Source: Methanobacterium_D oryzae (lineage in GTDB: Archaea; Methanobacteriota; Methanobacteria; Methanobacteriales; Methanobacteriaceae). Taken from it: a stretch of DNA of 64,000 nt. The DNA lies in the NCBI RefSeq assembly GCF_050433505.1, contig NZ_JBNPXC010000002.1, positions 620,001 through 684,000 on the forward strand, given 5' to 3'. Below, in pieces: positions 34,731-45,324 of the stretch (position 1 is the first letter of the stretch; each line of letters begins with the position of its first letter). Under the pieces are notes generated by a model, which ran no database searches, was not told the DNA's origin, and was given only the letters and a program-made list of their open reading frames with translations. The position numbers were made by a program, and so were the translations under genes.

Positions 34731-36751
34731 TATTTCACTCCTTTACGTGTTTTAACAGCTTGACCTACTTTAAAGTCCATTATTTCAGGACCATTTAAAA
34801 GTGACTTACCAAAAGCTAATAGTTCATCTTTTTCATTAACAATTAGAACTTCTTCATTAGCTCTTATATTTATATCAATGTCTATAACGAATTTAGCAAA
34901 TATACTTTTTCCTTCTCTTGCAAAAGGTTCAGCGTCAGTGTTTACTACAACTCTATTTTTTGGATATTTTAAATAATTATGAAGTCTTTTAGCTCCTTCC
35001 ATACTAAGCACAAAAATACCGTCACTTGCTCTAAGTGTTGCTATTAAATCATCACCATCATAAACATGCCTAATCTTACCTGTTTTTCGGCTTTTAACTA
35101 TATTTATATCCCCACTAAATAAAGCATTTCCAGAACCTTTACCAAATTGATAGTCTGCAATATATTTTATTTTATTTTTATCATTTAATTCTATTTTTAG
35201 GAATTCATTATTATAATTTTCAAATTTATAAGGAAGATCAAACTTTTTTATAATTTTTTCACTTATTATAACTTCATTAAAGTTTTTGACATAATCTTTT
35301 AGTATATTCCTTACAAACTTTTTAGAATCTTCATCTAAAGAGGATGGTGCTTCATTTTGAGCTAAAGGATAAACTTCATCAATTTCAAGTGGAATAATTC
35401 CAAATGGAACATCACAAACTGCTATTTGAAGTGAATTAGTTTCTATCTTTCCATTATTTGTTTCATCGTTTATTTTGTATAATTTTCCGATAGTTTCTAA
35501 ATCTTGAATATTTTCTATTTCAGGATGATTTAAAATCAAATTTTGGATGTTTTTTGAATATGGCTTTCTAAATGATGGTAATAGTAAAAGTTTATCTTTT
35601 TGAGGTAATCTTTTAATCTGTTTATGGTGCCTCAATATTTCAGGCCTGTTTAATGACTCAGGACCACTATAGAAGAATGCAGATTTTTTATATAAAGGAT
35701 CATGCTCTTCCATAATTTCTTTATAATTTTTTAAACCTCTTAATGCATCTAAAAGATATGGATGGGCCCTACATCTTTGCTCTACAAGCTCAAGTAAACT
35801 GCCGTCCATTATTGCTTGTCTTACTTTTTTGATTTCTGCAAAGCTAATATAGAGATTATGTTGAGCTATTAATTTCATCCGTTGATCTTTTTTCATGCTT
35901 TTTAAATCATCAGGAGTATAATTAGTACATACATCACATGAACAAGGCATTTCATAAAGGTTTTCCAATTTATAGGTGCCTTCTGGCATCAAGAATCGGT
36001 CATCTTGAGCATAGAGAATATAAGCTGCTGAATCAAAAAGATCACAGCCAATTGCAGCTGCAAATGCAAATACCATTGGATGACCAGCCCCCATAAGATG
36101 TCTTGGCCTGGAAGGAGGTAAATTTCCAACTGAAGCAATTACAATATCTAAAACATCTTTATATCTGTAATTTTCAAGTAAAGGAACTACTGCACCTATT
36201 GGATAAACTTCAAAATCCATTTTACCAAGTATTTCTGCACATTTTGCCCTTAAATCTGGAAATGTTGATCCCTGTACTACAGAATTCAGCATCAAATTTT
36301 TTCTTACTTCTAATGCTTCTTTAGCTCTTTCAAGTGTTATTTCCAGTTCTTTTTCAGCTCTTTCACGCTTAACATATGGAGGAGTTGGAATATCAAGTGA
36401 AGTTCCGATATCTGTACCTATCTTTTCTTGGAACTCAATAATTTCTCTATTAGTTACATCAATATCTCCATATTCTGAAAGTTGAAATGAACCAGAATCA
36501 GTCATTATTGGGCCATCAAAGTTTATTAAGCTGTGTACTCCGTTTTCTAAGGCTTTTTCCTTTAGTACTTCATTTTTATAAATTATATAAGCATTGGTTA
36601 TGACAATTTCTGCCCCATACTTTTTAACGTCAATTGTTTGTTTTCCTGGATGAATTACAGGCATTAAGTTGGGCGTTTTTATATTTCCATGTGGAGTTTT
36701 GAGTACTCCTATTCTACCCATTCCATCTTTATATTTGATTTCAAAATTCAA
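34730..36751 (-). CDS. tgtA: Archaeosine tRNA-guanine transglycosylase
   Basis: Exchanges guanine-15 of tRNA for preQ0, the first step of archaeosine formation. 673 residues: an N-terminal TIM barrel with IMTDSGSFQLSEYG (catalytic Asp) and SVVQGSTFPDLR, a zinc site CSCDVC with a later His, then archaeal C-terminal domains ending in a PUA domain (GDINIVKSRKTGKIRHVYDGD ... EVLIVNEKDELLAFG). Length is standard for archaeal TgtA. The MnmC-like methyltransferase gene lies 29 nt upstream; the NAC gene is fused at its stop. Confidence 0.96.
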   Translation of the reverse strand: MNFEIKYKDGMGRIGVLKTPHGNIKTPNLMPVIHPGKQTIDVKKYGAEIVITNAYIIYKNEVLKEKALENGVHSLINFDGPIMTDSGSFQLSEYGDIDVTNREIIEFQEKIGTDIGTSLDIPTPPYVKRERAEKELEITLERAKEALEVRKNLMLNSVVQGSTFPDLRAKCAEILGKMDFEVYPIGAVVPLLENYRYKDVLDIVIASVGNLPPSRPRHLMGAGHPMVFAFAAAIGCDLFDSAAYILYAQDDRFLMPEGTYKLENLYEMPCSCDVCTNYTPDDLKSMKKDQRMKLIAQHNLYISFAEIKKVRQAIMDGSLLELVEQRCRAHPYLLDALRGLKNYKEIMEEHDPLYKKSAFFYSGPESLNRPEILRHHKQIKRLPQKDKLLLLPSFRKPYSKNIQNLILNHPEIENIQDLETIGKLYKINDETNNGKIETNSLQIAVCDVPFGIIPLEIDEVYPLAQNEAPSSLDEDSKKFVRNILKDYVKNFNEVIISEKIIKKFDLPYKFENYNNEFLKIELNDKNKIKYIADYQFGKGSGNALFSGDINIVKSRKTGKIRHVYDGDDLIATLRASDGIFVLSMEGAKRLHNYLKYPKNRVVVNTDAEPFAREGKSIFAKFVIDIDINIRANEEVLIVNEKDELLAFGKSLLNGPEIMDFKVGQAVKTRKGVK

Positions 36752-36780
36752 TTTTCCACCTTTAAATTGTAATGTCTTTT

Positions 36781-37989
<1,209 letters not shown>

Positions 37990-38182
37990 GATAATATTGA
38001 ATTATATTTTTATTTCATTAATATATTTGACAAAAGAAAAAAATACTTTAATTTTTATGAATATAAAATTAGTTAATATGAACAAACTTATGCTTTTTAA
38101 ATCCCTTAAAATTGGATATCATTTTGCATTAAATAAAGGAATGGGTTAACTTATAAAAAAATTTGTTTAATCAGGTGAAAAA

Positions 38183-39250
38183 ATGAAAGGCCTTGCCATG
38201 TTAAAGATTGGAGAAATAGGATGGATTGAAAAAGATAAGCCAAAATGCGGTTCAAGAGATGCTATCATCAGGCCAATAGCTCTAACAGCATGCACTTCCG
38301 ATGTCAACACAGTTTGGAAAGGGTCAATTGGTGAAAAATATAATATGATTTTAGGACATGAGGCCATAGGAGTAATAGAAGAAGTGGGAAGTAAAGTTAA
38401 AGATTTTAAATTAGGTGACAGAGTCATCGTACCAGCTATTACTCCCGACTGGGGTTCCGAAGCTGCACAACGTGGTTTTCCTACACAAAGTGGGGGTCCT
38501 CTGGGAGGTTGGAAATATTCCCATAATAAAGATGGCGTATTTAGCGAATACTTCCACATTAACGAAGCAGATAACAACCTGGCACTTTTACCAGATGATA
38601 TGCCTCTGGAAGCTGCGATTATGATTCCGGATATGATGAGTACTGGATTCATGGCTGCTGAAGCGGCTAAGATTGAATTTGGAGCCACAGTCGCTGTTTT
38701 AGGTATTGGACCAGTTGGGCTTTGTGGTGTAGCTGGAGCAAAACTAAAAGGTGCTGGAAGAATATTTGCCGTGGGGACTAGACCTAAAGCAGTCGAAGTA
38801 GCGAAAAAATATGGTGCAACAGATATAATTGACTACAAACATGGAACTGTAAAACAAATTCTCGAAGCAACAGAGGGAAAAGGAGTTGACGCAGTTATTG
38901 TATCAGGGGGTGGCCCTAATATTTTAATGGATGCATTAAATATTGCCAAACCTGGAGCAGTAATTTCTAACAATAACTATTTTGCTTCAGGGATTGGTGA
39001 AGAAAATATTATACCAATTCCCCGTATTGGTTGGGGGTTCGGAATGGCATGTAAAACTATTAGCAGCGGTCTTTGCCCTGGAGGAAGAGTTAGAATGGAA
39101 AGGCTGAGAGATATGGTAACTTATGGACGTATTGACTCATCACTTATGGCCACACATGTTTTTAAAGGATTTGATAAAGTAGAAGAGGCTCTTCTCTTAA
39201 TGAAAGAGAAACCTCGAGACCTGATCAAACCAGTAGTTTTTTTAGAATAA
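38183..39250 (+). CDS. NADP-dependent secondary alcohol dehydrogenase (Thermoanaerobacter brockii ADH type)
   Basis: 355 residues. Zinc ligands sit where the T. brockii enzyme has them: Cys37 (TACTSD), His59 and Glu60 (LGHEA), Asp150 (MIPDMM). The nucleotide site has GIGPVGL and the NADP(H)-choosing residues Gly198, Thr199, Arg200 and Tyr218. The likely reaction is 2-propanol to acetone, providing electrons for methanogenesis, as known for some Methanobacterium. SD AGGTGA precedes the ATG. The body resembles clostridial enzymes closely enough to suggest lateral transfer (inference). Confidence 0.92.
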   Translation: MKGLAMLKIGEIGWIEKDKPKCGSRDAIIRPIALTACTSDVNTVWKGSIGEKYNMILGHEAIGVIEEVGSKVKDFKLGDRVIVPAITPDWGSEAAQRGFPTQSGGPLGGWKYSHNKDGVFSEYFHINEADNNLALLPDDMPLEAAIMIPDMMSTGFMAAEAAKIEFGATVAVLGIGPVGLCGVAGAKLKGAGRIFAVGTRPKAVEVAKKYGATDIIDYKHGTVKQILEATEGKGVDAVIVSGGGPNILMDALNIAKPGAVISNNNYFASGIGEENIIPIPRIGWGFGMACKTISSGLCPGGRVRMERLRDMVTYGRIDSSLMATHVFKGFDKVEEALLLMKEKPRDLIKPVVFLE

Positions 39251-39454
39251 GTTTTTTAAACATTTGAAGATAATAAATCTTTTAAAAATATTTGCAGTTT
39301 GAAATTTCCACAAAAATATATTTTTCTGATTTTATTTAAAAAGGATTATATATAATTAGATTAATTGATAAATTGAGTTAGAAAAAAACTTTTAATTAAC
39401 AATACCTTTAATAAACCTTTTACAAACGATAATAAACGCTAATCTGGTGATAAT

Positions 39455-40039
39455 ATGGTTAAAGTTATTGGGATTATCGGAAGTCCCAGAAAAAATGGAA
39501 ATACTGAATATTTAGTTGAAAAAGCACTGGAATCTGCAAAAAAAGCAGGTGCTGGTGTAGAAATTATTCATTTAGGTAGAATGAAAATGGAACCATGTGA
39601 TGCATGTGATATATGTAAAATGACAGGAGAATGTCCTAAAGATGATGATATTAATGAAATACTCTCAAAAATGCAGGAAGCTCACGGTATAATTATTGGA
39701 AGTCCAGTTTACTTTGGAAATGTTACATCTCATCTAAAAATGTTAATAGATAGATCACGGCCACTTAGAGCAGATTTTAAGTTACGTGATAAAGTAGGTG
39801 GAGCTATTACTGTTGGTGGATCAAGAAATGGTGGTCAAGAAACTACTATTGCTGCTATACATGAATTTTTACTTATTCAAGATTGCATTGTTGTGGGTGA
39901 TGGTTCTCCTCTTGCTCACTATGGAGGAACAGGATTTGGTGGAGCAGTTGATGGTATAAAAAACGATGATTTTGGTATTCAAACATCGAAAAATCTTGGA
40001 GAAAGAATTACCACACTTTCTAAGAAAATATGGAAATAA
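39455..40039 (+). CDS. Iron-sulfur flavoprotein (Isf) family protein
   Basis: 194 residues. The N-terminal FMN-binding loop GSPRKNGNTEYL is flavodoxin-like, followed by the compact cluster motif CDACDICKMTGEC (C-x2-C-x2-C-x5-C) of methanogen Isf proteins, which hold one [4Fe-4S] and FMN. GSPVYFGNVTSHLKMLIDR and the GGSRNGGQETT loop complete the FMN site. Isf proteins pass electrons from ferredoxin, sometimes to oxygen or peroxide. SD GGTGAT before the ATG. It follows the alcohol dehydrogenase by 204 nt, no clear operon. Confidence 0.9.
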   Translation: MVKVIGIIGSPRKNGNTEYLVEKALESAKKAGAGVEIIHLGRMKMEPCDACDICKMTGECPKDDDINEILSKMQEAHGIIIGSPVYFGNVTSHLKMLIDRSRPLRADFKLRDKVGGAITVGGSRNGGQETTIAAIHEFLLIQDCIVVGDGSPLAHYGGTGFGGAVDGIKNDDFGIQTSKNLGERITTLSKKIWK

Positions 40040-40087
40040 ATTCAATTAAATAATACTCCAATACATTCTTTTTATATTGCATTAAAT

Positions 40088-40103
40088 GTACAAATAATTG
40101 TAC
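40088..40103. promoter_or_regulatory. Perfect palindrome upstream of the glycan island
   Basis: GTACAA-ATAA-TTGTAC, a 6-bp-arm inverted repeat, lies 25 bp before the first glycosyltransferase ATG. It may be an operator near the transcription start; a short hairpin is the alternative. In-frame TTG at 40098 falls inside it and is not a likely start. Confidence 0.3.
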
Positions 40104-40127
40104 TTATTAAATTTGGTGAAATTATTT

Positions 40128-40931
40128 ATGAAAATATCATCTAAAAAAATCCAGAGAAATGCTCAATCTGGAAATATATATGCAGAAAATTTAGTGAATT
40201 TAAGTCCAGGAAATTTAAAAAAAACTGCTATTTATTCACCTAATTTAGTAAAAAAGAGCATATATGTTGTAATTCCTGCTTACAATGAAAGTAAAACCAT
40301 AAAAAGTGTTATTGAAGAACTTAAAGATAGAAACTTGAATATGATTATAATTGACGACGGATCTCAAGATGAAACATACGGGATAGCTAAAAATTCGATT
40401 TATAATACAAATGGCTCTATATATAGACATGTTTTAAATAGAGGATTAGGAGCAGCGCTTAAAACAGGTATTGATGCAGCACTTGCAAATAATGCAGATA
40501 TAATTGTAACTTTTGATGCAGATGGTCAGCATGACCCTAATGATATATTAAATGTATGTAAGCCCATAATTGAGGGTAAAGTTGATGTTGTTATAGGAAA
40601 AAGAGACTTTGAAGAAATGCCCATTTCCAAAAAATATGGAAATCAAATTATGAATACATTAACAAGAATTTTTTATGGAATTCATGTAAATGATTCTCAA
40701 TCAGGATTAAGAGCATTTTCAAGATATGCTGCTGGCTTTTTAGATATCAATTCAAGAGGATATGGAGTATCTTCTGAAATAATAGGCGAAATCAAAAAGC
40801 ATGATTTAAAACTTGAGGAAGTGGAAATTAAAACTATTTATACGGATTATTCCATGGCAAAAGGGACAAATCTAAATGTTGGACTTAAAATATTGTTTAA
40901 ATTAATAATAGATCTAATTAAAAAGGTGTAA
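40128..40931 (+). CDS. Family 2 glycosyltransferase, dolichyl-phosphate sugar synthase type
   Basis: 267 residues. GT-A fold with VVIPAYNESKTIKSVIEEL, IIIDDGSQDET, the DxD-like TFDADGQHDP, and the DPM1-family acceptor segment VNDSQSGLRAFSRYAA. No membrane helices, so it acts at the inner membrane face, making a dolichyl-phosphate-linked sugar for surface glycans. The ATG at 40128 (GGTGA upstream) is preferred over an in-frame TTG at 40098. The DUF2304 gene begins 2 nt after its stop, a pairing seen often with such enzymes. Confidence 0.85.
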   Translation: MKISSKKIQRNAQSGNIYAENLVNLSPGNLKKTAIYSPNLVKKSIYVVIPAYNESKTIKSVIEELKDRNLNMIIIDDGSQDETYGIAKNSIYNTNGSIYRHVLNRGLGAALKTGIDAALANNADIIVTFDADGQHDPNDILNVCKPIIEGKVDVVIGKRDFEEMPISKKYGNQIMNTLTRIFYGIHVNDSQSGLRAFSRYAAGFLDINSRGYGVSSEIIGEIKKHDLKLEEVEIKTIYTDYSMAKGTNLNVGLKILFKLIIDLIKKV

Positions 40932-40933
40932 AT

Positions 40934-41302
40934 ATGGAAATTCATATATATCAAATCTTTGGAATAGTAATAGGAATAATTGCAATAGTCTTATCTATGT
41001 TAAGGTTCAGAGAAGGAAAGATGAGTTTAAGTATGTTAGTTCTCTGGATTTTTATCTGGATAATGATAATTGGAATCTCTATAAATCCAGAATTAACAAA
41101 CCTTTTTGCATCTGTAACTGGAATTGGAAGAGGACTTGATTTTATATTAATAATAGGCCTAATTGGATGCTATTATCTTATTTTCAAGATGTATACTATG
41201 ATTGAAAACATGGAAAAGGAAATTACAAAGCTTGTAAGGGAAATTGCCCTTCAAAAAGAAACCACTCATAAAAAAGAAAATATCAAAAATAAATCTAATT
41301 AA
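40934..41302 (+). CDS. DUF2304 membrane protein
   Basis: 122 residues with three hydrophobic helices (about 4-22, 33-50 and 68-86) and a charged coiled-coil tail (ENMEKEITKLVREIALQKE). The pattern QIFGIVIGIIAIVLSMLRFREGKMS fits DUF2304, a family found beside GT2 dolichyl-phosphate sugar synthases, possibly serving as membrane anchor for the soluble enzyme. Two-nt gap to the preceding gene implies coupling. Confidence 0.82.
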   Translation: MEIHIYQIFGIVIGIIAIVLSMLRFREGKMSLSMLVLWIFIWIMIIGISINPELTNLFASVTGIGRGLDFILIIGLIGCYYLIFKMYTMIENMEKEITKLVREIALQKETTHKKENIKNKSN

Positions 41303-41412
41303 ATACTAAATTTTTAAGATAATTTGATAGAACTATCTATACTGATATTTTAAAAACATTAAATGTATAAACTTTATAATTGTAGCATATTAACAATTTA
41401 ATCAAAGATACT

Positions 41413-42687
41413 ATGAAAATTTCATGGAATATTAAAATTAAGCATATTTTAGAAAGTAAAGATTACAAAGGCTTATTAAATAATTTCATTTCATTATCAA
41501 GTTTACAGATTGTAAGTTATATTTTACCTTTAATTACTTTACCATACTTAGTTAGAGTTTTAGGCCCTGAAAAATATGGATTAATAGCTTTCGCAACAGC
41601 TTTTATAACATATTTTCAAATATTAACTGATTATGGATTTAATTTATCCGCCACAAGAGAAATTTCAATTCATAGAGATAATAAAGCTAAAATATGTGAA
41701 ATTTTTAGCTCAGTAATGATCGTTAAAGGCATATTAGCTATTTTAAGCTTTATTATACTTTCATTTATTGTTTTTCTTATTCCTCAATTTAAAACTAACT
41801 GGTCAATTTATTTTATAACATTTGGAATCGTCATTGGATATCTTTTACTTCCTATTTGGTTTTTCCAAGGAATGGAAAAAATGAAATATATAACAATTTT
41901 AAATATTTCTGCTCAATTAATTTTTACAGCTTCTATTTTTATCTTTATTAGAAATCCCTCTGACTATATTTATGTTCCCTTACTCAATTCATTAGGTTTT
42001 ATAATAGCTGGAGTTTTAGGATTAAGAATTATTTTTAAAAATTTTGGTATGAAATTCAAGTTACCTACATATCAGACCATTAAATTCCAATTCAAAGAAG
42101 GTTGGCATGTTTTTATTTCAACTTTTGCAGTAAGTTTATATACTAACTCTAGTGTATTTGCTGTGGGTTTATTTACAAATAATACCATTACTGGTTATTA
42201 TGCCATTGCAGAAAAATTAATGTTAATTATTCAAACATTTCCATTATCTTCTTTATTGCAATCGTTATATCCAAGATTATCAAAAATTCATTTAAAAGAT
42301 CCTATTAAAGCACTTAGACTATCAAACCGATTTCAATATATTAGCACAATCAGTTATCTTCTGTTTTTACCAATAGTTTTCTTTTTAGCACCGTGGATTG
42401 TTACTATCATAGCTGGTAAGCCCTATGAGGAAATTATTATAGCTTTTAGAATTCTTTTAATAGCTGTATTCTTTATAAATGCTAATGCATTTAGAATCTA
42501 CTATTTACTAGTTACTGGAAAAAGTGATATATATGCTAAAATACATGTTAGTTTAGGTTTATTTGGAACAATTTTAGTATTTTTATTATCTTATGTTTAT
42601 TCATATATTGGAGCAGCTGTCGCTATTTGTTTAATTAACCTTTATGTATTAATAATTACTATTTATTATTCTAAAAAGAAAAAGTAG
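41413..42687 (+). CDS. Wzx-type polysaccharide flippase
   Basis: 424 residues with about 12 membrane helices of the MOP/PST superfamily. The N-terminal helix (SLSSLQIVSYILPLITLPYL) and following VRVLGPEKYGLIAFA are the hallmark of oligosaccharide-repeat-unit flippases. It would turn lipid-linked glycans to the outside. ATG without strong SD. Third gene of the island; locally AT-richer than the flanks by eye. Confidence 0.92.
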   Translation: MKISWNIKIKHILESKDYKGLLNNFISLSSLQIVSYILPLITLPYLVRVLGPEKYGLIAFATAFITYFQILTDYGFNLSATREISIHRDNKAKICEIFSSVMIVKGILAILSFIILSFIVFLIPQFKTNWSIYFITFGIVIGYLLLPIWFFQGMEKMKYITILNISAQLIFTASIFIFIRNPSDYIYVPLLNSLGFIIAGVLGLRIIFKNFGMKFKLPTYQTIKFQFKEGWHVFISTFAVSLYTNSSVFAVGLFTNNTITGYYAIAEKLMLIIQTFPLSSLLQSLYPRLSKIHLKDPIKALRLSNRFQYISTISYLLFLPIVFFLAPWIVTIIAGKPYEEIIIAFRILLIAVFFINANAFRIYYLLVTGKSDIYAKIHVSLGLFGTILVFLLSYVYSYIGAAVAICLINLYVLIITIYYSKKKK

Positions 42688-42749
42688 ATGTAAAATTATT
42701 TTTTCAATAAAATAACATTAAGATTAAAATAAAGAAGTATAGTGATTTA

Positions 42750-44153
42750 ATGAAAGTTTTACACATAGGATGGGGCTTTAGACCTTGGCGTGGAGGCGGA
42801 CTAATAGAATATGCTGAAGACTTAATGGACATTCAGGCAGAGAATGGTTGGGATATATTTTACTTTTTTTCCGGACGTCATTATCCATTTACTAAAACAA
42901 AAATAAAAAAATGGAAAAACGGAAAAATCAATATGTTTGAATTGATAAATTCTCCTATAGTTCATGCAGGAGACCGTGGAACCTTATTTCCATTATTAGA
43001 TACAGAAGAAAATAAAACTGAAATTATCTTTAGAGAAATATTAGATCAAATTAAGCCAAATATAATACATATTCATGAATTAGCAGGAATGCCATCTTCT
43101 TTAATTGATATAATTAAAGATGAATATAATATTCCTTTAGTTATGACCTTACACGATTACTTTTTGTTTTGTCCAACTTTGAAGCTTTTTAAATATAATA
43201 ATGAAATTTGTTTTGAAGACGAAATAGGTAAAGAATGTAGTTTTTGCTGTGAAAATGCCCCTATAGACCGTAAATTTTTAATTTTCTTAACTTTTATGCA
43301 TATTTTAGAAAAATATCGATTATTAAAACCAATTAACAAGATTAATTATATACTAAATAAATTTTCATTGAAAAAATTATCCAATAAATCTAATATTAAA
43401 CTTGATTATGATAAAAATAATGAAAAAATTAATTTGTATCAAAAAAGAAGAGAAATTAATATAAAAAAATTAGAAAAAATTGATTTATTAATTGCCCAAT
43501 CATATAGAGTGGAAGAAATATATAGAAACTTCCTTAAAAGTAACAATATAATAACACTTCATTCTACAGTTAAACATTTAGATCTAATAGAAAAAATGGA
43601 AATAAATGTTAAAAAAATAATAAAATTCGCCACTTTAAATGGATGTAGCTCTAATCAAAAAGGATCGCGAATTATCCTCGAAGCAGTGGAAATTTTAAAT
43701 AAAAGGGGACTAAAAACTAATTTTGAACTTCATATATGGGGAGGATTAGATCAAAACGTAAAAGAGATCTTATATTTTGAAAATGTATATTATCATGGAT
43801 TATATAAAGTTGAAAAGCTAAATCAGATATTAAACAAAGTTGATGTTGGTATTATGCCTTCTGTATGGGAAGAAGTTTACGGATATACTGGAATTGAATT
43901 TTTAGCTAAAGGAATTCCAATAATAGGTAATAAAAAAGGAGGTATAGTGGACTATACTATTGATAATACCACAGGTTGGATAAATAACTCAGCTTCAGGT
44001 AAAGAATTAGCAAATATAATGAATAATATAATAAGAAATCCAGAAAAAATTGTTGAATTGAATAGAAAAATCATTAACAACAAAAAATTAATTAAGTCTA
44101 TGGAAATTCATTTTAATGAAATTAAAAGCATATATCTATTATTACTTAATTAA
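42750..44153 (+). CDS. Family 4 glycosyltransferase with long insert
   Basis: 467 residues, GT-B fold. N-terminal HIGWGFRPWRGGGLIEYAEDL is the Gly-rich acceptor loop; LTLHDYFLFCPTLKLF and CSFCCEN belong to a subgroup with a Cys-bearing loop; the C-terminal donor domain has VGIMPSVWEEVYGYTGIEFLAKGIPIIG (E-x7-E). A Lys/Asn-rich insert (~195-240) lengthens it beyond the usual ~380 residues. Very low-GC codon use suggests recent acquisition (inference). Glf follows 10 nt downstream. Confidence 0.85.
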   Translation: MKVLHIGWGFRPWRGGGLIEYAEDLMDIQAENGWDIFYFFSGRHYPFTKTKIKKWKNGKINMFELINSPIVHAGDRGTLFPLLDTEENKTEIIFREILDQIKPNIIHIHELAGMPSSLIDIIKDEYNIPLVMTLHDYFLFCPTLKLFKYNNEICFEDEIGKECSFCCENAPIDRKFLIFLTFMHILEKYRLLKPINKINYILNKFSLKKLSNKSNIKLDYDKNNEKINLYQKRREINIKKLEKIDLLIAQSYRVEEIYRNFLKSNNIITLHSTVKHLDLIEKMEINVKKIIKFATLNGCSSNQKGSRIILEAVEILNKRGLKTNFELHIWGGLDQNVKEILYFENVYYHGLYKVEKLNQILNKVDVGIMPSVWEEVYGYTGIEFLAKGIPIIGNKKGGIVDYTIDNTTGWINNSASGKELANIMNNIIRNPEKIVELNRKIINNKKLIKSMEIHFNEIKSIYLLLLN

Positions 44154-44163
44154 GGAAGTTAAA

Positions 44164-45324
44164 ATGTCTGAATACATTATTATAGGGGCAGGGTTAGCAG
44201 GAATAGTGTTAGCAGAGAGGATATCTACTATTTTAGATAGAAAAGTCCTAATTATTGAAAAAAGAGATCATATTGGTGGTAACTGCTTCGATTATTATAA
44301 TAATGAAGGTATTCTAGTCCATAAATATGGCCCCCATATATTCCATACAGAATCTAAAGAAGTTTGGAATTATCTTTCAAATTTTACGAAGTGGAATGAA
44401 TATCAGCATAAAGTTTTAGGATATATCGATGGAAAAAAAGTTCCAATTCCATTTAATTTAAATACTTTAAAAGAATTGCTTCCCAAAAAATCTACAGTTA
44501 TCAAAGATAAATTAATTGAAAAATTTGGATTTAATATAAAAGTCCCAATACTGGATTTAAGGGAAACAAAAGAAAAAGATTTAAAATTCTTAGCAAATTT
44601 TGTATATGAAAAAGTATTTTTTAATTATACAAAGAAGCAGTGGGGAATGAAACCAGAAGGATTGGATCCTTCTGTAACTGCAAGAGTTCCAGTATATATT
44701 TCAAAGGATAACAGATATTTTCAAGATAAATATCAGGGAATGCCAAAGAAAGATTATACAGCAATATTTGAGAAAATGTTAAGAAATGAAAATATAAAAA
44801 TAATGTTGAATACTAGTTTTAAGGATGTTATAAGTATCGATTTTGAAAAGAATAAAATTTACTTTCAAGATCATGAATTTAAAGGTAAATTAATATTCAC
44901 AGGAAAAATTGACGAATTCTTTAATTATAAATTTGGAGAACTCCCATATCGATCACTTAAATTTGATTTTGAAACCCTAAATAAAGAATATTTCCAAGAA
45001 GTTGGGACAGTTAATTACCCAAATGATCATGATTTTACAAGAATTACTGAATTTAAACATTTAACTAGACAAAAACATCCTAAAACTACTATTGTAAAAG
45101 AATATCCTCAGGTGCATGATAGGAATGTTCAAGGAAAAGACATTCCTTACTATCCAATACCTAAAAAGGAAAATGAAGAATTATATGCAAAATATAAAGA
45201 AGAAGCAGGAAAATGGGATAATATAATCTTTGTTGGAAGACTTGCTGAATATAAATATTACAATATGGATATCGTCGTTAGTAGAGCATTAAATATCTTC
45301 AAGGAGCAAATAGCAAATGAATAA
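44164..45324 (+). CDS. glf: UDP-galactopyranose mutase
   Basis: Converts UDP-galactopyranose to UDP-galactofuranose using reduced FAD. 386 residues: FAD loop IIIGAGLAGIVLAERI, the substrate segment EKRDHIGGNCFDYYNNEGILVHKYGPHIFHT, the flavin motif NYTKKQWG, and the ending GRLAEYKYYNMDIVVSRAL, all family markers. The ATG at 44164 (AAGGAAG upstream) is chosen; a longer frame from 44116 would overlap the preceding gene. It implies galactofuranose in the surface glycan. Confidence 0.95.
   Translation: MSEYIIIGAGLAGIVLAERISTILDRKVLIIEKRDHIGGNCFDYYNNEGILVHKYGPHIFHTESKEVWNYLSNFTKWNEYQHKVLGYIDGKKVPIPFNLNTLKELLPKKSTVIKDKLIEKFGFNIKVPILDLRETKEKDLKFLANFVYEKVFFNYTKKQWGMKPEGLDPSVTARVPVYISKDNRYFQDKYQGMPKKDYTAIFEKMLRNENIKIMLNTSFKDVISIDFEKNKIYFQDHEFKGKLIFTGKIDEFFNYKFGELPYRSLKFDFETLNKEYFQEVGTVNYPNDHDFTRITEFKHLTRQKHPKTTIVKEYPQVHDRNVQGKDIPYYPIPKKENEELYAKYKEEAGKWDNIIFVGRLAEYKYYNMDIVVSRALNIFKEQIANE

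Noticed and set aside
38167..38688. Minus-strand open frame of 173 codons inside the alcohol dehydrogenase gene
   Set aside because: The plus strand encodes a confident enzyme with all metal ligands, and the antisense frame has no promoter or ribosome site.
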